Made by a program: the position numbers and the translations under genes. Below, piece after piece: positions 1-9,093 of a stretch of DNA of 64,000 nt. How positions within the stretch are numbered: the stretch's first letter is position 1; each line of letters opens with the position of its first letter. A model generated the notes under the pieces. The model worked only from the letters and a program-made list of their open reading frames with translations. It was not told the DNA's origin and made no database searches. The stretch comes from Cupriavidus sp. (lineage in GTDB: Bacteria > Pseudomonadota > Gammaproteobacteria > Burkholderiales > Burkholderiaceae), in NCBI GenBank assembly GCA_031181345.1, contig JAPSLC010000017.1, forward strand, positions 1 to 64,000, read 5' to 3'.

Positions 1-907
1 TCATCCGGCCATCCTTCGGATTGATCGAGAACTGCACGTTGGAGCCGCCGGTATCGACGCCGATCTCGCGCAGCACCGCCAGCGAGGCGTTGCGCAGCAG
101 CTGGTATTCCTTGTCGGTCAGGGTCTGGGCCGGCGCGACGGTGATCGAGTCGCCGGTGTGGATGCCCATCGGGTCCAGGTTCTCGATCGAGCAGACGATG
201 ATGCAGTTGTCCTTCTTGTCGCGGACCACTTCCATCTCGTACTCTTTCCAGCCCAGCAGCGATTCCTCGATCAGCAGCTCGCGCGTCGGCGACAGGTCCA
301 GGCCGCGCTTGCAGATCTCCTCGAATTCCTCGCGGTTGTAGGCAATGCCGCCGCCGGTGCCGCCCAGCGTGAACGACGGGCGGATCACGATCGGATAGCC
401 GCTGGTGTTGGTCTCGCGCGCGATCTGCGACTGCACGGCCAGCGCTTCTTCCATCGAATGCGCGATGCCCGACTTGGCCGAACCGAGGCCGATCTTGGTC
501 ATCGCGTCCTTGAACTTCTGGCGATCCTCGGCCTTGTCGATGGCCTCGGGCGAGGCGCCGATCAGCTCAACCTTGTACTTGTCGAGCACGCCGTGGCGGT
601 GCAGGTCCAGCGCGCAGTTCAGCGCGGTCTGGCCGCCCATGGTCGGCAGGATCGCATCGGGACGCTCCTTGGCGATGATGCGCTCGACCACTTCCCACGT
701 GATGGGCTCGATGTAGGTCACATCGGCGGTGTTCGGGTCGGTCATGATGGTCGCCGGGTTCGAATTGACCAGGATGACCTTGAAGCCTTCCTCGCGCAGC
801 GCCTTGCACGCCTGCGCGCCGGAATAGTCGAACTCGCAGGCCTGGCCGATGATGATGGGGCCCGCGCCGATGATCAGGATGCTCTGGATGTCTGTGCGTT
901 TTGGCAT
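1..907 (-). CDS. carB: Carbamoyl-phosphate synthase large subunit, N-terminal part (cut by window edge)
   Basis: This is the large subunit of carbamoyl-phosphate synthase, which uses ammonia from CarA, bicarbonate and ATP to make carbamoyl phosphate for pyrimidines and arginine. The reading frame starts at the ATG at 907 (MPKRTDIQ) and contains the diagnostic N-terminal stretch [17 protein letters not shown] of the first synthetase domain. About 302 codons of a protein that is usually near 1,080 residues lie inside the window; the rest is beyond base 1. A purine-rich AGAGAG precedes the start. carA lies upstream on the same strand, separated by a LeuE-like gene, so the three may be co-transcribed. 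Identification is firm; only the C-terminal part is unseen. Confidence 0.97.
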   Translation of the reverse strand, partial: MPKRTDIQSILIIGAGPIIIGQACEFDYSGAQACKALREEGFKVILVNSNPATIMTDPNTADVTYIEPITWEVVERIIAKERPDAILPTMGGQTALNCALDLHRHGVLDKYKVELIGASPEAIDKAEDRQKFKDAMTKIGLGSAKSGIAHSMEEALAVQSQIARETNTSGYPIVIRPSFTLGGTGGGIAYNREEFEEICKRGLDLSPTRELLIEESLLGWKEYEMEVVRDKKDNCIIVCSIENLDPMGIHTGDSITVAPAQTLTDKEYQLLRNASLAVLREIGVDTGGSNVQFSINPKDGRM

Positions 908-974
908 TGCACGCTCTCTTTGTCGGCCGGTCCGCGCTCGCTGGGAGCAGGCGCACCGCGCCGGATATCAATAT

Positions 975-1673
975 TCAGTTCAGGGTGGCCGTCGCCAGCT
1001 TGGCGCCGAAGCCGATAAACATCGCGCCCACGCCGCTCGCCATGCCGGCCGACAACCTGCGCCGGCGGCGGAAGGCCTCGGCCAGCTTCGCGCCGACGAA
1101 GATGATGACGGTCAGGTAGGCGAAGCTGCAGACCTGGCAGATCAGCCCCAGCGCGGCGAACGACAGCACCGGATAGGCGAACTGCGGATCGACGAACTGG
1201 ATGAAGAACGAGACGAAGAACAGGATGGCCTTGGGGTTCAACAGGCTGATCAGCAGCGCCTTGCGGAACGGGTTGGTCGGGTCGGTGGCCGGCACCTGTC
1301 CCTGTCCCTCGCCCTGCCCCGCCGCCGCGGCCTCGGCGCCCTTGCCGTGGCCGGCCCAGTTGCGCAGCGCGCCGCGCAGCATCTGGAAGCCGATCCACGC
1401 CAGATAGGCGGCGCCGATGTACTTGATCACGTAGAACAGCCCGGGGCTTGCCTTGAGCAGCGAGGCGACGCCGGCCGCCGACAGCACCATCAGGATGGCG
1501 TCGCCGAGGAACACGCCGCAGGCGCCGCGATAGCCGGCGCGCACGCCACGCTGGGCGGCAACCGACAGCACATACATCGAATTCGGCCCCGGCAGCAGCA
1601 CGATGAAGATCGTGCCCAGCAGATAGGTCCAGAAGTCGGTAATGCCGAAGGTAGCGTGCATCAGGGCGTTCAT
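975..1673 (-). CDS. LysE/RhtB-family amino-acid exporter, LeuE-like
   Basis: This is a 232-residue integral membrane protein of the LysE/RhtB family, which exports amino acids such as leucine or homoserine from the cytoplasm. The family motif LPGPN lies at residues 27-31, followed by a helix pattern typical of the family and the conserved LLNPKAILFFVSFF segment near 145. The N-terminal half closely follows E. coli LeuE (WTYLxGxIFIVLxPGPN). The central loop (about 107-134) is unusually long and rich in Gly, Ala and Gln, a low-complexity expansion. The gene sits between carA and carB on the same strand. The true substrate cannot be read from sequence; leucine is only the closest family guess. 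Confidence 0.88.
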   Translation of the reverse strand: MNALMHATFGITDFWTYLLGTIFIVLLPGPNSMYVLSVAAQRGVRAGYRGACGVFLGDAILMVLSAAGVASLLKASPGLFYVIKYIGAAYLAWIGFQMLRGALRNWAGHGKGAEAAAAGQGEGQGQVPATDPTNPFRKALLISLLNPKAILFFVSFFIQFVDPQFAYPVLSFAALGLICQVCSFAYLTVIIFVGAKLAEAFRRRRRLSAGMASGVGAMFIGFGAKLATATLN

Positions 1674-1743
1674 GGTCGCGATCCTGTGTCGTCGTCGTCC
1701 GGGTCTTGTCCGCGTCTCGTCGGTCTCGATGTCGAGGTCCGCC

Positions 1744-2880
1744 TTACTGGCGGGCCTCCTCCATCAGCCTGGTGAAGCGGTCGAACAGATAGGCCACGTC
1801 GTGCGGGCCGGGCGACGCTTCCGGGTGGCCCTGGAAGCAGAAGGCCGGCTTGTCGTTCAGCGCGAAGCCCTGCAGCGTCCCATCGAACAGCGAGACGTGG
1901 GTCACGCGGGCGTTGGCCGGCAGCGTCGCGGCATCGACGGCGAAACCGTGGTTCTGCGAGGTGATCACCACGCGGCCGTCGTCCAGGTCCTTGACCGGAT
2001 GATTGGCGCCGTGGTGGCCGGTCGGCATCTTGACGGTCTTCGCACCGACGGCCAGGCCCATGATCTGGTGGCCCAGGCAGATGCCGAAGGTCGGGATGCC
2101 GCGCTGCAGGAATTCCTGCGTGGCGCGGATCGCGTAGTCGCACGGCTCGGGATCGCCCGGGCCGTTGGCCAGGAAGATGCCGTCCGGCTTGTAGGCCAGC
2201 GCGTCGGCGGCGGTCGACTGGGCCGGCAGCACCGTGATGCGGCAGCCACGCTGGGCCAGCATCCGCAGGATGTTGAACTTGACGCCGTAGTCGAACGCGA
2301 CCACGTGGAAGCGCGGGTTCTCCAGCTTGCCGTAGCCGCGTTCCAGCGCCCACTCGGTCTGGTTCCACTCGTACGGCTCCTTGACCGACACCACCTTGGC
2401 CAGGTCCATGCCGGCCAGACCGGGGAACGAGCGCGCCAGGTCGATGGCCTTCTGCGCGTTGTCCTCGCCGGCCAGGATGCAGCCGTTCTGCGCGCCCTTC
2501 TCGCGCAGGATGCGGGTCAGCTTGCGGGTGTCGATGCCGGCGATGGCAGGCACCTTCTCCTGCTTCAGGTAGTGCGGCAGCGTGTGCTGCTTGCGGAAGT
2601 TCGAGGCGAGCAGCGGCAGATCCTTGATGATCAGGCCGGCGGCATGGACTTTGGTGGCTTCGACATCCTCGGTATTGACGCCGACATTGCCGATATGCGG
2701 ATACGTCAGCGTGACGATCTGCCGCGAATAGCTCGGGTCGGTGAGGATTTCCTGGTAACCGGTCAGCGCGGTGTTGAACACCACTTCGCCGATGGTATGG
2801 CCGGAGGCGCCGATGGAATAGCCACGAAAGACCGTGCCGTCTGCTAGCGCAAGAATGGCGGGCGGAAAAGACGGTAACAC
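1744..2880 (-). CDS. carA: Carbamoyl-phosphate synthase small subunit (glutaminase)
   Basis: CarA hydrolyses glutamine and passes ammonia to CarB. The 378-residue protein has the CPSase small-subunit domain (about 7-150) and a class I glutamine amidotransferase domain (about 190-375). The nucleophile is Cys268 in GICLGHQ, and the His/Glu pair is in the motif [10 protein letters not shown] (His352, Glu354). The start appears to be a GTG at 2878-2880, because AGGAG sits seven bases upstream of it and no ATG is better placed. The length matches the family. It is the first gene of the carA/leuE-like/carB set. The roughly 530 bases upstream carry no gene. Confidence 0.97.
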   Translation of the reverse strand: MLPSFPPAILALADGTVFRGYSIGASGHTIGEVVFNTALTGYQEILTDPSYSRQIVTLTYPHIGNVGVNTEDVEATKVHAAGLIIKDLPLLASNFRKQHTLPHYLKQEKVPAIAGIDTRKLTRILREKGAQNGCILAGEDNAQKAIDLARSFPGLAGMDLAKVVSVKEPYEWNQTEWALERGYGKLENPRFHVVAFDYGVKFNILRMLAQRGCRITVLPAQSTAADALAYKPDGIFLANGPGDPEPCDYAIRATQEFLQRGIPTFGICLGHQIMGLAVGAKTVKMPTGHHGANHPVKDLDDGRVVITSQNHGFAVDAATLPANARVTHVSLFDGTLQGFALNDKPAFCFQGHPEASPGPHDVAYLFDRFTRLMEEARQ

Positions 2881-3216
2881 GGGTAGGCTCCTGCTGGATT
2901 CACCCCGTGACCGACCTCTCTCGACGCCTCGTGCCCCGAATCTGACGGCAAGCGCACCGGCGCTGTGCCGGGGCTGTCGGGCCGGGCTGCGCGAGATTCG
3001 GCATGGTAGCGGCGGGGGTGTCGACGGCGATCGGCACGGCGCTCCGGGGCGAATCCGCAGGGCAGCGGTCAGGGCGGCGGAAGGTGGAATGCGGTTGGCG
3101 CTAGGGTGAAGGGTTCTGAAAGCGAAACTTTCGGATTCTACCTCACGCCGGCCAATTTCTCAAGTTTTCAAGGACTTGCGTATGCCAGGTCCACCGCTTC
3201 CGCTCTTGCCGTTACT

Positions 3217-3242
3217 CCCCTCTCCCGCTCGCGGGAGAGGGG
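3217..3242. repeat. Dispersed palindromic repeat, copy 1
   Basis: The arms CCCCTCTCCCGC and GCGGGAGAGGGG (12 bp each, perfect) enclose a two-base centre. The outer sequence continues with GTTGGGGGAGAGGG. The same arms recur at 23270-23295 and 30651-30676, with close variants at 3316-3339 and 30595-30620. All copies are intergenic. There is no T-run after the arms, so this is not a standard intrinsic terminator. It behaves like a REP/BIME-type repeat. Confidence 0.85.
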
Positions 3243-3315
3243 TTGGGGGAGAGGGAACGACGGTCGCTCTGCGGGACGTTGCGGTCACTGCGACCGCCCT
3301 GCTCCCTCTCCCCGG

Positions 3316-3339
3316 CCCTCTCCCGCAAGCGGGAGAGGG
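3316..3339. repeat. Dispersed palindromic repeat, copy 2
   Basis: The arms CCCTCTCCCGC and GCGGGAGAGGG (11 bp, perfect) surround an AA centre. The copy lies 74 bases from copy 1, so the two form a pair like a BIME. The palindrome is followed by degenerate GAGAACACCCGAGAGG-like repeats up to about 3405, which look like slippage or decay next to the element. Confidence 0.8.
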
Positions 3340-3416
3340 AGAACACCCGAGAGGTAGAACACCCGAGAGGGAAATCAACCCCGAGCGGGAGAGGGAGAAC
3401 ACCAGCGTGCTTGTCC

Positions 3417-3905
3417 TTATGCCGCCGGCGGCACCACCGCCGTGACCTCGATCTCCACCCGGGCGCGCGGTTCGATCAGATCCGCGACCTGGACCGCCGT
3501 CATGGCCGGGAAGTGGCGCCCGATGATCTCGCGATAGTGCTTGCCGATGGCCGGATAGGCGGCGACATATTCGGCCTTGTCCTTCACATACCAGGTCATC
3601 CGGGCGATATGTTCGGCGCGCGCCCCGCCCTGCTCCAGCACCGCCACCACATTGCGCAGCGCCTGGGCGGTCTGCTCCGCGAAGTCGTCGGTCTCGAACT
3701 CGCACTGGCCGTTCCAGCCGATCTGGCCGCCGACGAAGATCAGCCGGCTGCCGGCCTGGAACTCGGTCAGGATGCCGTTGGCATAGCCGCGCGGCGCGGC
3801 CCAGTCCGGGGGCTGCAGCACGGCCATCGGCTTGCCCCGCTGCGCGGCGGTAGCAGTGTCAGTGAGGGCCGAGGATTTGGCGGTGGGCGCCACGATATCG
3901 TTCAT
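3417..3905 (-). CDS. RidA/YjgF-family enamine/imine deaminase, last gene of the aromatic operon
   Basis: This is a 162-residue RidA (YjgF/YER057c) family protein; characterised members hydrolyse reactive enamines or imines and release ammonia. The family core starts near Gly40 (GYANGI). The substrate-binding arginine segment appears as EPRARVEIEVTAV near the C-terminus. The first 26 residues (MNDIVAPTAK...) precede the conserved core; Met27 (MAVLQPPDW) is an alternative start. The gene ends the aromatic operon, 12 bases after the thioesterase. Inferred role: the flavin monooxygenase/reductase of 2-aminobenzoyl-CoA metabolism makes an amino-cyclohexenone, so a deaminase of this family would fit as the step that removes nitrogen. 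That is inference from context, not shown by sequence. Confidence 0.85.
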   Translation of the reverse strand: MNDIVAPTAKSSALTDTATAAQRGKPMAVLQPPDWAAPRGYANGILTEFQAGSRLIFVGGQIGWNGQCEFETDDFAEQTAQALRNVVAVLEQGGARAEHIARMTWYVKDKAEYVAAYPAIGKHYREIIGRHFPAMTAVQVADLIEPRARVEIEVTAVVPPAA

Positions 3906-3917
3906 AGCTTGGACTCG

Positions 3918-4403
3918 TCAGGAATTCGATGAAATGGAGGCCGATGCAGCCGAATCGGCCACCTCGGCTGCGTCGACGAAGCGGGCCATCGCCTCGCGCA
4001 CCGGCGCAGGAAAGGGTCGCGGCGCGATGCGGGTCGTGTCGACGCAGACCAGCCGCTGGCTGAATTCGACCCGCAGGTCCGCCCGCCCGCCGTGTTCGGC
4101 GCCCAGAAAGCGCACCCGCAGCGTGCAGCTCGAACTACCCAGCCGCGTCACCGCCAGCTCGCGCGTCAGTACCTCGCCCATCCGGCTCGGCGCGACGAAG
4201 CGGCATTGCAGATCGGCGGTGGGCACGCCTGCGCGATCCGTGCCGTGCATGCGCTCGAATGGCCAGTCGAGCGCCTCGCGAAACCAGTCCTCGACCAGAT
4301 CGTTCAGCATCTCGAAATAGCGCGGAAAGAACACGATGCCGGCGGCATCGCAGTCCTTGAAGCGCACCCGCACCGTGTTGCGGAAGCTCGCCGGCGCGCT
4401 CAT
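3918..4403 (-). CDS. Acyl-CoA thioesterase, 4-hydroxybenzoyl-CoA thioesterase (hotdog) family
   Basis: This is a 161-residue hotdog-fold thioesterase. The motif [16 protein letters not shown] (residues 17-32) matches the 4HBT active-site segment, with Asp19 as the likely catalytic acid. The start is the ATG at 4403. It overlaps the stop of the ligase gene by four bases (ATGA), which argues for translational coupling and against the longer upstream extension of the frame. In a CoA-dependent aromatic pathway such enzymes release trapped CoA from dead-end acyl-CoA esters, or hydrolyse a pathway CoA-thioester. The real substrate is unknown. Confidence 0.88.
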   Translation of the reverse strand: MSAPASFRNTVRVRFKDCDAAGIVFFPRYFEMLNDLVEDWFREALDWPFERMHGTDRAGVPTADLQCRFVAPSRMGEVLTRELAVTRLGSSSCTLRVRFLGAEHGGRADLRVEFSQRLVCVDTTRIAPRPFPAPVREAMARFVDAAEVADSAASASISSNS

Positions 4404-6070
4404 GCGGCGGGTGCCCCGTTCTGCTCGGCCATCTGCCGGAGCCGGAAGCGCTGCAGCTTGCCGGTCTCGGTGCGCGGCAGCGCGTCGACGAAGTGGATGC
4501 GGCGCGGATATTTGTACGGCGCGATCTGCCGCTTGACGTGCTCCTGCAGCGTCACGCGCAGCGCCTCGTCGCCCTGAAAGCCGGGACGCAGCACCACATA
4601 GGCGGCCACCACCTGGCCGCGCCCATCGTCCGGCGCACCGACCACGCCGCATTCGGCCACCGCTTCGTGCTGCATCAGCGCGGCCTCGACCTCCGGACCG
4701 GCGATGTTGTAGCCGGCCGAGACGATCATGTCATCCGAGCGGGCCTGATAGAAGTAGTAGCCGTCGGCGTCCATCACGAAGGTATCGCCGGGCAGGTTCC
4801 AGCCGTCGCGCACATAGTTGGCCTGGCGCGGATCGTCGAGATAGCGGCAGCCGGTCGGCCCCTGCACCGCCAGCTTGCCGGGCACGCCGGGCGGCAGCGT
4901 CTGCATGTTCTCGTCGACGATGCGCGCGACATAGCCGGGCACCACCTTGCCGATCGCCCCCGGCCGCACCTCGTCGCCGGCGCTGGAGATGAAGATATGC
5001 ATCATCTCGGTGCCGCCGATGCCGTCGATCATCTCGATGCCCGTCGCGGCCTTCCAGCTCTGGCGCGTGGCGTCGGGCAGCGCCTCGCCGGCCGACACGC
5101 TCTTCTTCAGGCTCGACAGCTGGTAGCGCCCCGCCGCGGCCGCCATCTGGCGATAGAAGGTCGGCGCGGTGAAGACGATGGTCGCGCGCGCGTCCTGGAT
5201 CAGCGCCAGCAGCGTCTCCGGCGCCAGCTTCTCGGCCAGCACGGTCGACGCCCCGATCCGCAGCGGGAAGCACAGCAGCCCGCCCAGCCCGAAGGTGAAG
5301 GCCAGCGGCGGCGTGCCGCAGAACACGTCGTCGGCCGTGGGCCGCAGCACATGGCGCGGGAACAGATCGCACATCGCCAGCACGTCGCGATGGAAATGCA
5401 CGGTGCCCTTGGGCTGGCCGGTGGTGCCGCTGGTGAAGGCGATCAGGCAGATATCGTCGCTGGCGGTATCGCAGGCGGCGAAGTCGTCGGGCTTGCCTTC
5501 GAGCGCCGCCTCGAGCGAGCCCGGCCCGCTGCCGTTGAAGCACAGCACTTGCCGCATCGTCGGACAATGGAACTCGCCGCCCTCGCGCAGGTTGGCGTCC
5601 AGCTCGTCGCGCAGCCGCGCGTCGCACAGCGCGGCGCCGACCTCGGCGCGATCGATCACCTGCTTGAGTTCGCGCGCGCGCAACAGCGGCATGGTCGGCA
5701 CCGCGATCAGGCCGGCCTTCAGTGTCGCCAGCAGGCTGGCGGCCATCATCAGGTTGTTGGGGCCGCGCAGCAGGATGCGGTTGCCCGGCACCAGTCCCAT
5801 GTCCTCGGTCAGCACGCGTGCGATGCGGTTGGTCAGCGCGGCCAGCTCGGCATAGCTGACGGTGGCGAAGCCGCCCGCGCTGCCGGCATCGGGATAGCGG
5901 ATTGCGGTGCGTTCGCCGCGGCCCTCGCGCACGTGGCGATCGACCAGTTCCACCGCCGCGTTGAGCCGCTCGGGATAGCGCGTGTCCTCGTTGAACAGGA
6001 ACGCCGGCCAGGCCTCGCGCGGCGGCAGGCGGTCCTGGGCGAAGGTATCGATGTGGGCGGTGCTCGCCAT
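4400..6070 (-). CDS. Benzoate-CoA ligase family enzyme (likely 2-aminobenzoate-CoA ligase)
   Basis: This 556-residue AMP-forming acyl-CoA synthetase of the benzoate-CoA ligase group activates an aromatic acid with ATP and CoA. The P-loop-like motif [18 protein letters not shown] and the C-terminal [11 protein letters not shown], with its catalytic lysine, are both present. The start chosen is the ATG at 6070 ([10 protein letters not shown]); sequence upstream of it in frame does not resemble the family. The stop overlaps the thioesterase start by four bases. Neighbouring beta-oxidation genes and the fused monooxygenase suggest 2-aminobenzoate as substrate. Salicylate or benzoate remain possible because residue-level specificity cannot be judged here. 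Confidence 0.88.
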   Translation of the reverse strand: MASTAHIDTFAQDRLPPREAWPAFLFNEDTRYPERLNAAVELVDRHVREGRGERTAIRYPDAGSAGGFATVSYAELAALTNRIARVLTEDMGLVPGNRILLRGPNNLMMAASLLATLKAGLIAVPTMPLLRARELKQVIDRAEVGAALCDARLRDELDANLREGGEFHCPTMRQVLCFNGSGPGSLEAALEGKPDDFAACDTASDDICLIAFTSGTTGQPKGTVHFHRDVLAMCDLFPRHVLRPTADDVFCGTPPLAFTFGLGGLLCFPLRIGASTVLAEKLAPETLLALIQDARATIVFTAPTFYRQMAAAAGRYQLSSLKKSVSAGEALPDATRQSWKAATGIEMIDGIGGTEMMHIFISSAGDEVRPGAIGKVVPGYVARIVDENMQTLPPGVPGKLAVQGPTGCRYLDDPRQANYVRDGWNLPGDTFVMDADGYYFYQARSDDMIVSAGYNIAGPEVEAALMQHEAVAECGVVGAPDDGRGQVVAAYVVLRPGFQGDEALRVTLQEHVKRQIAPYKYPRRIHFVDALPRTETGKLQRFRLRQMAEQNGAPAA

Positions 6071-6114
6071 GGCTGTCTCCTTGATGGGCGGCGCTCGTTC
6101 TGTGGAGCGCGCGG

Positions 6115-7311
6115 TCAGGACTGCGGTTGCCGCGCGGCCAGCGTTTCGCGCGCGACGATCAGCTTCTGCACTTCGGTGGCGCCTTCGTAGATGCGCAGCG
6201 AGCGGATCTCCCGGTACAGGCTCTCGACCCGGCTGCCGATGCGCACGCCCAGTCCGCCGAACAGCTGCACCGCGCGATCGATCACCAGCTGGGCGTTCTC
6301 GGTGGCGGTCATCTTGGCCATCGCGGCCTCGCGCGTGGTGCGGCCCTGACCGCGGCCCGCGCGGGTATCGCGCAGCCACGCCGCGCGCCAGGTCAGCAGC
6401 GCGGCCGCGTCGAGCGCGGTCGCCATCTCGCCGAGCGCGGCCTGCGTCAGCTGCAGGTCGGCCAGCTTGCCGCCGAACATCGGCCGCGCGGTGGCCCGCG
6501 CGATCGCTTCATCCAGCGCCGCGCGGCCGAAGCCCAGTGCCGCGGCCGCGACCGAGGCGCGGAAGATATCCAGCGTCATCATCGCCAGCTTGAAGCCCTG
6601 CCCCGGCTCGCCCAGCCGCTGTGCGACGGGCACGCGGCAGCCGTCGAAGCGCAGCGTGGCGAGCGGATGCGGCGCCATCACGTCGATGCGCTCCGCGATC
6701 TGCAGGCCCGGCGTATCGGCATCGACGACGAAGGCCGTGATGCCGCGCGCGCCGGGCGCCTCGCCGGTGCGCGCGAACACGCAGTAGAAGTCGGCGATGC
6801 CGCCGTTGGAAATCCAGGTCTTGGCGCCGTCGAGCACGTAGTGGTCGCCGTCCAGCGTCGCCTGGCACTGCATCGCCGCGACATCGGAGCCCGCCTCCGG
6901 CTCGGACAGCGCGAAGGCGGCGATCGCCTCGCCACGGGCGACACGCGGCAGGTAGCGCTGCCGCAGCGCCTCGTCGCCCGCCAGCGTGATCGCGCCCGAG
7001 CCAAGGCCCTGCATCGCGAAGGCGAAGTCGGCCAGCCCGTCATGGCGCGCCAGCGTCTCGCGCAACAGGCACAGCGCGCGCGAATCGAGCTGGTCGAGCG
7101 CGCCGCCGTAGGCGCGCGGCACGCAGTAGCGCAGCCAGCCGGCCTCGCCAAGTTGCCGCACCAGCGCGCGGCACTCCGCGTCGACATCGGCGCCGGGCGC
7201 ATGCGGCTGCGCCGACAGCGAGCGCGCGCACCAGGCGTCGAGCTCGCGCGCCAGCGTGCGATGCGCATCGTCGAAGAATGGCAGCGCCAGATCGTCTTGC
7301 CAGCCGGTCAT
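6115..7311 (-). CDS. Acyl-CoA dehydrogenase
   Basis: This is a 398-residue FAD-dependent acyl-CoA dehydrogenase. It carries the family signatures [15 protein letters not shown] (about 144-158), WISNGG in the substrate/FAD region, and a C-terminal YEGATEVQK segment with the catalytic-type glutamate neighbourhood. The ATG at 7311 ([13 protein letters not shown]) is the start; the frame continues upstream only as antisense of the hydratase. It lies between the ligase (45-base gap) and the enoyl-CoA hydratase. In this pathway it would oxidise or reduce a ring-derived or ring-opened acyl-CoA; the exact step is not deducible from sequence. Confidence 0.9.
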   Translation of the reverse strand: MTGWQDDLALPFFDDAHRTLARELDAWCARSLSAQPHAPGADVDAECRALVRQLGEAGWLRYCVPRAYGGALDQLDSRALCLLRETLARHDGLADFAFAMQGLGSGAITLAGDEALRQRYLPRVARGEAIAAFALSEPEAGSDVAAMQCQATLDGDHYVLDGAKTWISNGGIADFYCVFARTGEAPGARGITAFVVDADTPGLQIAERIDVMAPHPLATLRFDGCRVPVAQRLGEPGQGFKLAMMTLDIFRASVAAAALGFGRAALDEAIARATARPMFGGKLADLQLTQAALGEMATALDAAALLTWRAAWLRDTRAGRGQGRTTREAAMAKMTATENAQLVIDRAVQLFGGLGVRIGSRVESLYREIRSLRIYEGATEVQKLIVARETLAARQPQS

Positions 7312-7349
7312 GTCGGTTCCCCTCGGTTGTCTTCGATCGTCGCCTTCAT

Positions 7350-8201
7350 TCAGTTGCCTTCGAACACGGGCTTGGCCTTCGCGACGAAGGCCTCGTAGGC
7401 ACGGCGGAAGTCGCCGGTCTGCATGCAGATCGCCTGGGCCTGTGCCTCGGCCTCGATGGCCTCGTCCAGCCCCATGTTCCATTCCTGGTGCAGCAGCTTC
7501 TTGGTGACGCCATGCGCGAAGGTCGGGCCCGCGGCAAGCTGCGCGGCCAGCGCGGCGGCCTCGTCGCGCAGCCGCTCGGGGGCATGCAGCGCGTTGAAGA
7601 AGCCCCACTGCAGGCCCTCCTGCGCGCTCATCGCGCGGCCGGTATAAAGCAGTTCGCTGGCGCGGCCCTGGCCGATCATGCGGGGCAGCAGCGTGCAGGC
7701 GCCCATGTCGGCGCCGGCCAGGCCGACCCGCACGAACAGGAAAGCCGTGCGCGCCGATTCGGTCGCCAGCCGCATGTCGGAGGCCAGCGCGATCATCGCG
7801 CCCGCGCCGGCGCAGACGCCGTCGACCGCCGCGATGATCGGCTGCGGACACGCCCGCATCGCCTTGACCAGATCGCCGGTCATGCGCGTGAAGTCGAGCA
7901 GCTCGGGCATCGCCATCTTCGTCAGCGGGCCGATGATCTCGTGCACGTCGCCGCCCGAGCAGAAGTTGCCGCCGGCGCCCTGCACCACCACCGCCTTGAT
8001 GTCGCTGGCATAGACCAGCGCGCGGAACAGATCGCGCAGCTCGGCGTAGGCGTCGAAGGTCAGCGGATTCTTGCGCTCGGGCCGATTCAGCGTCACGGTG
8101 CCGACCTTGCCGTCCCCGGATACCGACCACAGGAAGTGGCGCGGCGCGAACTCCGCGAAGCCGCGCTTGTGGTGGCGCATGTCCAGTGCGATCTCGTTCA
8201 T
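7350..8201 (-). CDS. Enoyl-CoA hydratase/isomerase family protein
   Basis: This 283-residue crotonase-fold protein contains [10 protein letters not shown] (oxyanion-hole region) and [19 protein letters not shown], the two segments that shape the CoA thioester pocket. It is slightly longer than a minimal EchA because of an N-terminal extension ([15 protein letters not shown]). It is read in the same direction as the dehydrogenase, 38 bases upstream of it. Its role is hydration or hydrolytic ring opening of a CoA-bound intermediate in the aromatic pathway. An 8-bp tandem repeat occupies its leader (8215-8253). Confidence 0.9.
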   Translation of the reverse strand: MNEIALDMRHHKRGFAEFAPRHFLWSVSGDGKVGTVTLNRPERKNPLTFDAYAELRDLFRALVYASDIKAVVVQGAGGNFCSGGDVHEIIGPLTKMAMPELLDFTRMTGDLVKAMRACPQPIIAAVDGVCAGAGAMIALASDMRLATESARTAFLFVRVGLAGADMGACTLLPRMIGQGRASELLYTGRAMSAQEGLQWGFFNALHAPERLRDEAAALAAQLAAGPTFAHGVTKKLLHQEWNMGLDEAIEAEAQAQAICMQTGDFRRAYEAFVAKAKPVFEGN

Positions 8202-8214
8202 CTGCGTTCTCTCG

Positions 8215-8253
8215 TCGATGTGTCGATGTGTCGATGTGTCGATGTGTCGATGT
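8215..8253. repeat. 8-bp tandem repeat TCGATGTG
   Basis: Four perfect head-to-tail copies of TCGATGTG are followed by a fifth copy of seven bases. The array lies in the 85-base gap between the SDR gene and the enoyl-CoA hydratase, 14 bases upstream of the hydratase start codon on the minus strand. Changes in copy number would move or alter the hydratase ribosome-binding region. Confidence 0.95.
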
Positions 8254-8286
8254 ATGGGTTCGTCGTTGGTCGTCCGGGAGACCGGT

Positions 8287-9093
8287 TCAGCCCGCCATCA
8301 CCTCGCCGCCGGCCACCGCGATGGCCTGGCCCGTGATCGCGCTGGCCGAGGGCCGGCACAACCAGGCGACCGCGTCGGCCACTTCATCGGGGTCCACCAG
8401 CCGGCGCTGCGGATTGCGGCCGGCCAGTTCGGCCCGCGCCTGCTCTTCCGTGCGGCCGGTCTTGCTGACGATATTGGCGACCGCCTCGCGCACGATGTCG
8501 GTATCGGTGTAGCCCGGACAGACCGCATTGACCGTGACGCCGCTGCGCGCAAGCTCGAGCGCCAGCGCGCGCGTCAGACCAAGCACGCCGTGCTTGGCGG
8601 CGCAGTAGGCCGTCACGTAGGCATAGCCGGTCAGCGCGGCGGTGCTCGCGACATTGATCACGCGGCCCCAGCCTGCGCCCAGCATCGGCGGCAGCGCGGC
8701 CTGCGTGCACAGGAAGGTGCCGGTCAGGTTCACGTCCAGCATGCGGCGCCACAGCGCCAGATCGGTCTTCGCGATCGGCGCGCTGTGCGCCTGGCCGGCG
8801 TTATTGATCAGTACGCCGATCGGGCCCAGCGTCTGCGCGGCCGCGTCGAACGCGCGGGCCACGCTGTCGGCGTCGCTGACGTCGGCCTGCACCCGATGCA
8901 GCCGCGCATCGGGATGGTCCTGCCCAAGCCGCTCCACGGCGCGCGAGAGCGCGTCCGCGTCGCGACCCAGCAGCGTCACGCTGGCACCGTCGGCCAGCAG
9001 GCGATCGGCAATGGCGGCCCCAATGCCCCGCGCCCCACCCGTGACGAGTGCGTGGCGTCCGTGCAGCGGCAACGACGAACGATCGGCGCTCAT
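8287..9093 (-). CDS. SDR-family 3-hydroxyacyl-CoA dehydrogenase-like oxidoreductase
   Basis: This is a 268-residue classical short-chain dehydrogenase. It has the TGGARGIG cofactor motif at 18-25, NNAG at 97-100, and the catalytic triad Ser150, Tyr163 and Lys167 (YCAAK). The C-terminal [14 protein letters not shown] matches FabG-like and 3-hydroxybutyryl-CoA dehydrogenase-like members. The ATG at 9093 overlaps the monooxygenase stop as ATGA. It probably oxidises a 3-hydroxyacyl-CoA intermediate with NAD(P)+ after the hydratase step. Cofactor choice was not resolved. Confidence 0.88.
   Translation of the reverse strand: MSADRSSLPLHGRHALVTGGARGIGAAIADRLLADGASVTLLGRDADALSRAVERLGQDHPDARLHRVQADVSDADSVARAFDAAAQTLGPIGVLINNAGQAHSAPIAKTDLALWRRMLDVNLTGTFLCTQAALPPMLGAGWGRVINVASTAALTGYAYVTAYCAAKHGVLGLTRALALELARSGVTVNAVCPGYTDTDIVREAVANIVSKTGRTEEQARAELAGRNPQRRLVDPDEVADAVAWLCRPSASAITGQAIAVAGGEVMAG

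Larger units (their letters stand above)
2881..3416. other. Gene-free region upstream of carA
   Basis: No convincing gene is seen in these 536 bases. The part nearest carA should hold its promoter and leader, but I could not identify a clear promoter. The part nearest the RidA gene carries two copies of the dispersed palindrome listed separately (3217-3242 and 3316-3339). A short irregular run of the words GAGAACACC and CGAGAGG follows, at about 3336-3405. Confidence 0.6.

Noticed and set aside
3217..3242. CCCTCTCCCGC palindromes as intrinsic terminators
   Set aside because: No T-run follows any of the five copies, and copies occur where no transcript end is needed.
4493..6190. Long plus-strand frame opposite the benzoate-CoA ligase
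   Set aside because: Composition is His/Gln/Arg-rich shadow sequence; the minus strand has all ligase motifs.
8215..8253. Possible CRISPR array, also considered for 34173-34208 and 61423-61476
   Set aside because: Repeats are 8-9 bp and directly adjacent with no spacers; no cas genes in the window.
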